Below are positions 1 through 5,098 of a stretch of 8,388 nt of DNA, piece after piece; the stretch's first letter is position 1, and each line of letters starts with the position of its first letter. The stretch is from Nitrospinae bacterium RIFCSPLOWO2_12_FULL_45_22 (GTDB taxonomy: Bacteria > 2-12-FULL-45-22). The position numbers and the translations under genes were made by a program. The notes under the pieces were generated by a model, which did no database searches, was not told where the DNA came from, and saw only the letters and a list, made by a program, of their open reading frames with translations. The stretch spans positions 601-8,988 of the forward strand of contig MHDQ01000051.1 of NCBI GenBank assembly GCA_001803565.1. The letters are read 5' to 3'.

Positions 1-44
1 TGTGGAACAAATATCATCGGGCAGGTAATGCCAATTATCGGTAT
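1..44 (-). CDS. Partial 5' end of a possible peptidase C26 / class I glutamine amidotransferase-like protein
   Basis: Only about 14 codons are visible before the window ends. The frame reads (I/M)PIIGITCPMIFVP. A 'PIIGIT' start at residues 2-7 is typical of peptidase C26 proteins such as gamma-glutamyl-GABA hydrolase, which release glutamate from gamma-glutamyl compounds. A perfect AGGAGG lies at 55-50, five bases before codon ATA (44-42), so translation may start at an unusual AUA. Alternatives are TTG at 65, which has no SD, and ATG at 17, which is 32 bases from the SD and would cut off the family motif. The upstream frame closes with TAA at 77-75. The family call rests on a very short stretch and is tentative; that some minus-strand gene starts here is more likely than the named family. 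Confidence 0.35.
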   Translation of the reverse strand, partial: MPIIGITCPMIFVP

Positions 45-49
45 AAAAA

Positions 50-55
50 CCTCCT
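50..55 (-). promoter_or_regulatory. Strong Shine-Dalgarno AGGAGG of the left-edge gene
   Basis: AGGAGG on the minus strand, five bases before the ATA codon at 44-42. It is the main reason to place a gene start here on this strand. A TATAAT box lies 31 bases upstream (91-86), but I see no matching -35 at the correct distance (a TTGAAA is present only 7 bases before it), so a promoter is not established. Confidence 0.4.
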
Positions 56-172
56 GTTCTACCAAGCCGGGTAATTACGTCTTTGATTATAGGGGGTTTT
101 TCAACACCAGGATAGCCGGTAAGGAGTATATTATTTTTTATAAAATAAGACCAGAGTTATCAGGAATTAATG

Positions 173-304
173 ACCGTAAGGTGGCGGCAACTTGCCCGCG
201 AATTTGTTGTCGGGTTCGTAGCCTGAGCTTCCGGCTTGAGAATGAGGATGGGCCAGAAGGCCGTCCTACAGTGCCCGATCTATGGCATGCTTATGGTATT
301 TTTT
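173..304 (+). ncRNA. Candidate structured non-coding RNA with terminator-like 3' end
   Basis: This fills most of the 309-nt gap between dapA and the left-edge gene. Read on the plus strand it folds into nested helices: an outer stem ACCGUAAG (173-180) with CUUAUGGU (290-297); a GC hairpin GCGG/CCGC (184-187/196-199); a stem GUCGGG/CCCGAU (209-214/274-279) continued by GUAG/CUAC (218-221/266-269); and inside it two hairpins, UGAGC/GCUUG (224-228/234-238) and GGAU-GGCC/GGCC-GUCC with an AGAA loop (246-266, one bulged G, sharing one base with the GUAG/CUAC stem). Four of these helices contain G-U pairs that would be A-C mismatches on the minus strand, so the plus strand is the likely RNA. Six T (299-304) follow the outer stem by one base, as in an intrinsic terminator. 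A TATAAAAT box (139-146) could be a -10, but no good -35 precedes it. I do not recognise a known RNA family. The 92-codon plus-strand reading frame across it (28-306) has no good SD and no familiar sequence. Confidence 0.42.
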
Positions 305-353
305 GAATTAATGTATCCCACTAGGGAAAATAACTGGCGGGGTAGTATCCAAT

Positions 354-1229
354 CTATGCGAGTACACCATATTCCTTGAGGGTAGCTTGTAGGCGGTTCA
401 GGTTGGGCTCGGCCATAGAGCATAATGGCAAGCGCAATTCGCCGCTGATCTTACCCATTAAAGCTAAGGCGGTCTTTACTGGTATCGGGTTAGTCTCCAG
501 GAACATAGCGTCATTTAAGGGCCTTAATTTGTACTGTAGGGCCTTTGCCCTAGCCAGGTTACCCCCCTGGAAGGCTCGCACCAGCTCCGCCATATCGCGG
601 GGCGCTACATTGGCCACTACGGAGATTACCCCTTTACCGCCTACAGCCAGGATAGGCAAAACTAAAAAATCATCGCCCGAGAGGACAATAAAGTCTTCGC
701 CACACAGGGCAATAATATCTATTATTTGCTGGAGGGAACCCGAGGCCTCTTTTATCCCCACAATATTCCCTATCTTAGCCAGGCGTGCTACTGTAGAAGG
801 AAGGAGATTAACGCCGGTACGGCTGGGGACATTATAGAGAATGATCGGTATTTCTACTTCAGAGGCAACCTTGCAGAAGTGCTGATACAAACCCTCCTGG
901 GTAGGTTTGTTATAATAGGGCGTGATCATCAGGGACGCATCGGCACCAGCCACTAGTGCATGTTGGGTAAGACTAACGGCTTCTTCCGTAGAATTAGACC
1001 CGGTACCGGCTATTACGGGTACCAGCTTCCTTACCGCATCAACGGTTATCTCAACCAGGTGTTGATGCTCTTTATGGGACAACGTAGCGGACTCACCAGT
1101 AGTACCGCAAGGGACAATACCATTCGTCCCATTATCCATCTGATACTCTATCAGTTCTCTTAGCCCTTTCTCATCCACCCTACCATCCCTAAACGGGGTT
1201 ACTAAAGCCACTATTGAACCAGTAAACAT
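354..1229 (-). CDS. dapA: 4-hydroxy-tetrahydrodipicolinate synthase (dihydrodipicolinate synthase)
   Basis: Condenses pyruvate with aspartate semialdehyde, the first committed step of diaminopimelate and lysine synthesis in the cytoplasm. The 291-residue length is normal. Visible family residues are the Schiff-base Lys160 in GIKEASG, Tyr132 in LYNVPSRTG, the Thr43/Thr44 pair in CGTTGESATL, Arg137 and Tyr106. Positions matching the E. coli lysine-binding site are also kept (Ser47, Ala48, His52, His55, Asn79, Glu83, Tyr105), so feedback inhibition by lysine is likely. I chose ATG at 1229 rather than the adjacent TTG at 1232 because GGAGG (1243-1239) lies nine bases before it and the protein then begins MFTGSIVALVTPF as in relatives. 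It follows dapF after 103 nt, a gap holding a facing heptad-repeat element. No clear intrinsic terminator follows the TAG stop on this strand. Confidence 0.97.
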   Translation of the reverse strand: MFTGSIVALVTPFRDGRVDEKGLRELIEYQMDNGTNGIVPCGTTGESATLSHKEHQHLVEITVDAVRKLVPVIAGTGSNSTEEAVSLTQHALVAGADASLMITPYYNKPTQEGLYQHFCKVASEVEIPIILYNVPSRTGVNLLPSTVARLAKIGNIVGIKEASGSLQQIIDIIALCGEDFIVLSGDDFLVLPILAVGGKGVISVVANVAPRDMAELVRAFQGGNLARAKALQYKLRPLNDAMFLETNPIPVKTALALMGKISGELRLPLCSMAEPNLNRLQATLKEYGVLA

Positions 1230-1253
1230 CAAGCTGTTCCTCCCTACCTAGTT

Positions 1254-1336
1254 GTCAGAGGCCAGGGGTCGGGGATCAGGAAAAGGATAATTCTCTCTAG
1301 CGATCTCTGTTCCCTGAACACTGATAACTGATTTAT
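1254..1336. repeat. Facing heptad-repeat element between dapF and dapA
   Basis: Two arrays of degenerate 7-mers point at each other. On the plus strand (1254-1288): GTCAGAG, GCCAGGG, GTCGGGG, ATCAGGA, AAAGGAT. On the minus strand, reading inward from about 1332: ATCAGTT, ATCAGTG, TTCAGGG, AACAGAG, ATCGCTA. The shared theme is RTCAGRG. The arms can pair imperfectly, roughly 19 of 28 positions in the simplest register. The outer end of the right arm touches the dapF stop codon. It shares its layout, but not its 7-mer, with elements at 3584-3661 and 5001-5098. Confidence 0.6.
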
Positions 1337-2157
1337 TTAAGGGCTTCTTCCCAGAGATAGCCCTGATAAATAACCTTAGCCGGCCCTTCCAGATATACTT
1401 CCGAAAATCCTTCGCCCGTCCTTTGAAAAAATATAGTCAATACCTCACCACCATAAGTCTCTACCGCCACAGGAGAGCCCATACCTTTCCAAACAGAGGC
1501 CATTAAAGCGCTGGCTATTGCCCCGGTACCGCAGGCCATAGTCTCATCCTCTACCCCCCGCTCATAAGTCCGGATAGCGATCCTATCGGGGCTTATGATC
1601 TTGACAAAATCGGCATTAGTCCCAGCCGGAGAGAATTCAGGGTGGAAGCGGATCTGTTTCCCTACTTCTACCACGGGATACTTCGCAAGATCATCTACCA
1701 GACAGACCAGGTGGGGCACACCGGTATTAATAAATCCCCCCTGGATAGACCGATCTTTCAGGCTCAAGTCTATCTGCGGTCGGAGATTGTATGGCTCAGT
1801 CATCTTTAGTTTCACGCCGGTAGTGGTTACCTCGGCCTGGATGATCCCGGCCTGGGTCTCAAAAGATAGCTGGGCAGGGGCTATCCCCAACAGATGGGCC
1901 AATTTAGCTACACATCGCCCACCATTGCCGCACATCTCTGCCTCACTGCCATCGGCATTAAAAAACCTCCATTTAAAATGGGCTCTAGTAGAAGATTCTA
2001 TCAGTATCAGACCATCCGCCCCCACTGAGAAGCGCCGGCGGCAGACTTGCTGGACAAAAGGCCGTATGCCCTCGCTATCCAACCCCTTATTCCGATCATC
2101 TATGAGGATAAAATCATTCCCACTGGCACTCATTTTATAGAACAGTATCTTTTGCAT
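1333..2157 (-). CDS. dapF: Diaminopimelate epimerase
   Basis: Interconverts LL- and meso-diaminopimelate, supplying meso-DAP for peptidoglycan and as the substrate of LysA. The reaction is PLP-independent and uses two cysteines as acid and base. Both are visible: Cys76 in EMCGNGGRC and Cys209 in ETMACGTGA. The N-terminal ASGNDFILID (Asn14) and Asn145/Asn181 regions also match the family. The length, 274 residues, is usual and the gene is intact. ATG at 2157 is preceded by a modest AAGGGA about ten bases upstream, which can be paired in a small hairpin. It lies 86 nt after lysA and 103 nt before dapA. A DapF implies that LL-DAP is made, so the organism uses an aminotransferase (DapL) or an acylated-intermediate route rather than direct dehydrogenase formation of meso-DAP. 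Confidence 0.97.
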   Translation of the reverse strand: MQKILFYKMSASGNDFILIDDRNKGLDSEGIRPFVQQVCRRRFSVGADGLILIESSTRAHFKWRFFNADGSEAEMCGNGGRCVAKLAHLLGIAPAQLSFETQAGIIQAEVTTTGVKLKMTEPYNLRPQIDLSLKDRSIQGGFINTGVPHLVCLVDDLAKYPVVEVGKQIRFHPEFSPAGTNADFVKIISPDRIAIRTYERGVEDETMACGTGAIASALMASVWKGMGSPVAVETYGGEVLTIFFQRTGEGFSEVYLEGPAKVIYQGYLWEEALK

Positions 2158-2167
2158 GAGTCTCTTC

Positions 2168-2215
2168 CCTTACGTTGGTCTGGGCAAGGCATCTATTATG
2201 CAGAGCAAGCTCTAC
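2168..2215 (-). promoter_or_regulatory. Two-hairpin leader of dapF
   Basis: In the 86-nt lysA-dapF spacer the mRNA can form GUAGAG-CUUG-CUCUGC (2215-2200) and then CCUUGC, a ten-base loop and GUAAGG (2189-2168). Each has six pairs and one G-U pair that exists only on the minus strand, which fits an RNA role. The second stem covers the AAGG of the probable dapF ribosome-binding site. The spacer has no TTGACA-like box, so dapF is probably co-transcribed with lysA. Confidence 0.3.
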
Positions 2216-2243
2216 CACTACAGTCTACAAAACAGCTTAATGA

Positions 2244-3506
2244 CTATCTTAAGAAAGCTGGGATCGCTTCGCCCCGAATAAGGTCTTCATAGCTCTCTCT
2301 TTGACGGATAACATAATATTGGCCATCTTTTACCAGGACCTCCGCTACCTTAGGGCGCGAATTATAATTAGAGGCCATAGAGAAACCATAAGCCCCGGCT
2401 GACATAACCGCCAATAAATCGCCCGCTGAACAAACCGGTAAGGGCCGATCCCTGGCCAAAAAATCGCCACTCTCACAGATAGGTCCGACCACATCTACCG
2501 TGTGAGTTGTAGCTTGCTTATCTTTTAGCATTACATGCTGGATAGCCTGATAAGAGCCATAGAGGCTAGGGCGGATCAGATCATTCATACCACCATCTAC
2601 GATAACAAAATTCTTTTCAGTAGTGGATTTAGTATAGAGCACCTGGGTAATCAGGACCCCGGCATTGCCTACTATAACCCGTCCGGGCTCAAAGATGACC
2701 GTACAATTCATTTTTGCCATATGGGGAGTAAGGGCTTCAGCAAGCTTTTGGGGATGGGGTGGCTCTTCATCGTTATAGGTTATTCCTAATCCTCCCCCCA
2801 GGTCCAGATATTGAACCACTATATCTTCCCTTTTGAGCTCATCCAGTAGATAGGCAAGTCTTTTTACTGCTTCAACAAAGGGCCCGGTCTCGGTTATCTG
2901 GGAGCCGATATGGGAATGAATACCGAGAATTTGCAGATTTTTTGCTTTTTTAGCTAATCTGTAATGATCCAGGGCTTTAGAGATATCTATCCCAAACTTG
3001 TTTTTCTTGAGCCCAGTAGATATATAGGGATGAGTCTGAGGGTCTACATCTGGATTTACCCGTAAGGCAATAGGGGCCTTTATTCCCATTTGCCCTGCCA
3101 ACTCATCAATGGCCTCGAGCTCCTGGCCGGACTCTACATTGAACATTAAGATACCCGCTTCTAAGGCATATCTTATCTCTTCCTTACTCTTGCCTACACC
3201 GGCATAGACAATCTTCTGGGGATCAGCGCCGGCCTTTAATGCCCGGTATAGTTCGCCGCCTGAGACTACATCTAACCCTGCCCCTTCTCTAATGAATATC
3301 CGCAGGATAGCCAGGTTAGAATTGGCCTTCATAGCAAAGCATATCAGGTGAGGTATACCCTGGAAAGCAGTATCAAAGGCCAGGTAATGACGAAGTAATG
3401 TCTTATAGCTATAGAGATAGAAAGGAGTTTTTACTTCCTGGGCGATTTTTAGGACAGAGATCTCCTCACAGTATAATTCTCCATTTCGGTAATGAAAGAA
3501 ATGCAT
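2244..3506 (-). CDS. lysA: Diaminopimelate decarboxylase
   Basis: Removes CO2 from meso-diaminopimelate to give L-lysine, a PLP enzyme of the alanine-racemase fold type III, cytoplasmic. The 420-residue length is normal. Visible motifs are the PLP lysine Lys60 in CFAMKANSN, HSHIGSQI (197-204), the phosphate-binding glycines DLGGGLGI (235-242), EPGR (273-276), the active-site Cys344 in GPICESGD contributed across the dimer, and Tyr373 in GAYGFSMASNYNSRP. ATG at 3506 has AGGGG eight bases upstream. The gene is set apart from the lipoprotein gene by 226 nt carrying its own promoter and a heptad-repeat hairpin within a leader of about 180 nt, so it probably begins the lysine part of the cluster as a separately controlled unit (lysA-dapF-dapA). 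Confidence 0.97.
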   Translation of the reverse strand: MHFFHYRNGELYCEEISVLKIAQEVKTPFYLYSYKTLLRHYLAFDTAFQGIPHLICFAMKANSNLAILRIFIREGAGLDVVSGGELYRALKAGADPQKIVYAGVGKSKEEIRYALEAGILMFNVESGQELEAIDELAGQMGIKAPIALRVNPDVDPQTHPYISTGLKKNKFGIDISKALDHYRLAKKAKNLQILGIHSHIGSQITETGPFVEAVKRLAYLLDELKREDIVVQYLDLGGGLGITYNDEEPPHPQKLAEALTPHMAKMNCTVIFEPGRVIVGNAGVLITQVLYTKSTTEKNFVIVDGGMNDLIRPSLYGSYQAIQHVMLKDKQATTHTVDVVGPICESGDFLARDRPLPVCSAGDLLAVMSAGAYGFSMASNYNSRPKVAEVLVKDGQYYVIRQRESYEDLIRGEAIPAFLR

Positions 3507-3583
3507 AGTTTAAACCCCTGCTCCTCGGCAAAATTTGGGTAAGTGAGCTTTATCTGCCACGAAGGCATGAAAACACCTAGAGA

Positions 3584-3661
3584 GCGTAAAACGCAAAGCT
3601 AAAAGTGCAAAGCTGAGGACTAATCACCTTAGTTTTACCTTTTGCGCTTTACGCTTTGAGC
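3584..3661. repeat. Facing heptad-repeat element in the lysA leader
   Basis: Five 7-mers on the plus strand (3584-3618): GCGTAAA, ACGCAAA, GCTAAAA, GTGCAAA, GCTGAGG. Five on the minus strand reading inward from 3661 to 3627: GCTCAAA, GCGTAAA, GCGCAAA, AGGTAAA, ACTAAGG. Only eight bases separate the arms. Both arms drift in the same way, from GCGTAAA-like outside to an AGG-ending unit inside, so the element is symmetrical beyond its 7-bp period. The AAA/TTT part of the four outer heptad pairs matches throughout and the innermost pair matches fully if G-U pairs are allowed, giving an imperfect stem of about 35 bp in the lysA transcript. Confidence 0.65.
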
Positions 3662-3694
3662 CTATTAGTTACTTAGAGTCTGAATGGTAACAAG

Positions 3695-3723
3695 AATGTA
3701 GCATAGGAGAGGATTTGTGTCAA
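3695..3723 (-). promoter_or_regulatory. Probable sigma-70-type promoter for lysA-dapF-dapA
   Basis: A consensus -35 TTGACA (3723-3718), a 17-bp spacer and a -10 TACATT (3700-3695, four of six consensus bases) lie just after the lipoprotein stop codon. Transcription would begin near 3688, leaving a leader of about 180 nt before lysA that contains the heptad hairpin. Confidence 0.5.
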
Positions 3724-3731
3724 ACCTGACA
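3718..3731. promoter_or_regulatory. Operator-like palindrome over the lysA -35 box
   Basis: TGTCA-AACC-TGACA is a perfect 5-bp inverted repeat with a 4-bp centre. It contains the -35 hexamer of the lysA promoter, a position where a dimeric repressor would block RNA polymerase. No regulator gene is present in the window, and a 5-bp arm could occur by chance. Confidence 0.25.
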
Positions 3732-3732
3732 A

Positions 3733-5088
3733 CTATTCTCTCTTTATAGGGAATACCTGTATTTTTTCAGAGAAAGGACTTTCATTAGGGGGCGAGGCAT
3801 TATCTACCGCGGTAATCGCATAAAAATATACCTGGCCAGGCTGAATATCCTGGTCTCTGAAAGTCGTTTCAGAGATGGGTGAGGTAGTTATCCGCTGATA
3901 ATGCTCTTCAGTAGTACTTTTTCGGTATACATAATATCCCAAAAGATCTGGCTCAGAATTAGGATTCCAGTTCAGGACAATGCCGTCTCCTTTATTAACA
4001 CCTACTAACCCCTGAGGCGCCAGAGGGGGATAAGTATCCCGTAGGGTAACGGCTACCTCATTAGAAGCCGGACCTTCATGCCACGGAAGGGCATCTGTAG
4101 TAACTGCCCGCACTACATAGACATAAGTCTCTCCATTAGTTAACCCGGTATCTACATAAGAATTGTCTTTTATTAGCTCTTCATTTAAGGGATAGAAGGG
4201 ATAATCACTATCTCCCCCTCCTTTTCTATAAAGGTTAAAACCCTCCAATTCTGTTAGCGGAGTTCCATCAACTCGCGCCCTGGGAGGGGACCAGGCCAAC
4301 CATGCTTTACCTTCACCCCGGATAGCAACGAGGTTCGTTGGTGGGTCAGGGGTGGGCGAGAGCCATACCTGAGCAATATTTGATGGCTGACTGGGCAGAC
4401 CACTCTTGTCAAAACTGATTACCAGATAGCTATAGCCTCTATCAGCCTTGAGCCCTTCGGGGAACTTAGATAAACTTCTGTCCTTATAAATTACATAATC
4501 ATCTTCCAGCTCCACTCCTTCCAACCTCTCTAACAATATTTGATCAATCCGTTCGTATCCTACCAGGTATTCATCCTCACCCCTTTCCTGGATTGAGGGG
4601 AGCTTGATAAAATCGGCAGGCTCTTCCTGGCCTAGATGCTGAACATCTTTTTCATCTTTATCTGGCCCCTCAGCTTCCAGGGCTGATTGTGGTTCCTCCA
4701 GGGTATTAATAAGCTCTTCTGTCTCTACCTCGGTTTCCAGGGAGTAATCTATCTGCTTATCAGCCGGTACAGAACGATACAAGGGAATATATGCCTCTTC
4801 TTCGGTGTCCCCTTGTTCTTTTCTATAGACTTCAAAACCATCGAGGTCTAATAGCTTGGTATCATCCACCCGCCTGGTAGGAATAGCCCATTTTAGAATA
4901 ACCTCATTATTTTTGGTATAGACTTCCAGGTCAGTGATCTTCTCCGGGGCAAACTCTTCGGGGGGTAAGGGTGGGGCCTTGATCCCACAACTTATAATAA
5001 GCAGTAAGCAGTAAGCAGTAAGCAGTAAGGAGTAAAAACTATTTCGTGCTAATGGTCTACTGATCACCGCAAACGGCTTACAGCTCAC
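3733..5088 (-). CDS. Lipoprotein with three fibronectin type III domains and an acidic insertion
   Basis: A 451-residue predicted envelope lipoprotein of unknown function. After a short basic start, a hydrophobic stretch (19-32) ends in the lipobox IISC with Cys34 as lipidation site, followed by GIKAPPLPPEE, like the CG-x-K-x-P-x-x-P start of LptM-type small lipoproteins. Three FN3-like units follow: residues 45-242 (with 'LDGFEVYRK' and 'GYSYLVISFDKSG' strands), 246-349 and 352-447. The first is split by a Glu/Asp-rich insert at about 105-205. FN3 units usually bind proteins or sugars or act as spacers. GTG at 5088 follows GAGGAG by six bases and is three bases after the argH stop; GTG at 5067 is a possible alternative start. 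Codons 19-29 consist of 7-bp repeats of the element at 5001-5098, so the signal-peptide core appears to be repeat-derived. Lipoproteins of this kind next to argH are, as far as I recall, common in several anaerobic lineages. Confidence 0.8.
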   Translation of the reverse strand: MSCKPFAVISRPLARNSFYSLLLTAYCLLLIISCGIKAPPLPPEEFAPEKITDLEVYTKNNEVILKWAIPTRRVDDTKLLDLDGFEVYRKEQGDTEEEAYIPLYRSVPADKQIDYSLETEVETEELINTLEEPQSALEAEGPDKDEKDVQHLGQEEPADFIKLPSIQERGEDEYLVGYERIDQILLERLEGVELEDDYVIYKDRSLSKFPEGLKADRGYSYLVISFDKSGLPSQPSNIAQVWLSPTPDPPTNLVAIRGEGKAWLAWSPPRARVDGTPLTELEGFNLYRKGGGDSDYPFYPLNEELIKDNSYVDTGLTNGETYVYVVRAVTTDALPWHEGPASNEVAVTLRDTYPPLAPQGLVGVNKGDGIVLNWNPNSEPDLLGYYVYRKSTTEEHYQRITTSPISETTFRDQDIQPGQVYFYAITAVDNASPPNESPFSEKIQVFPIKRE

Positions 5089-5098
5089 TGCTCACTCC
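5001..5098. repeat. Facing heptad-repeat element spanning the argH stop and lipoprotein start
   Basis: On the plus strand 5001-5035 holds GCAGTAA four times in perfect tandem, then GGAGTAA. On the minus strand, reading inward from 5098 to 5057: GGAGTGA, GCAGTGA, GCTGTAA, GCCGTTT, GCGGTGA, TCAGTAG. Both arms share the theme GCAGTRA and can pair over about 35 bases, with 29 of 35 positions matching when G-U pairs are counted. Unlike the other two elements, almost all of this one is coding: it carries the last codon and stop of argH, part of the SD and the start codon of the lipoprotein, and its signal-peptide core. Confidence 0.7.

Noticed and set aside
28-306. Plus-strand reading frame of 92 codons beginning MPIIGI
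   Set aside because: It has no convincing SD, its sequence resembles no family I know, and it runs through the structured region. The MPIIGI start mirrors the minus-strand PIIGI because the site is nearly palindromic (ATGCCAATTATCGGTAT).
317-328. TCCC-ACTA-GGGA hairpin as the dapA terminator
   Set aside because: The stem is only four bp and on the minus strand no T-run follows it.
2200-2225. tRNA-like GTGGTAGAGC segment on the minus strand
   Set aside because: No seven-bp acceptor stem, T-arm GGTTCRA or anticodon arm can be assembled in the 86-nt spacer.
376-2292. Plus-strand reading frames across dapA and dapF
   Set aside because: They lie opposite genes with full family motifs and show no recognisable protein features.
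3507-3732. Lysine riboswitch (L box) upstream of lysA
   Set aside because: The conserved L-box core segments are not visible; the leader is mostly the heptad hairpin.
5001-5098. CRISPR array
   Set aside because: Units are 7 bp without spacers and face each other; there are no 25-40 bp repeats or cas genes.
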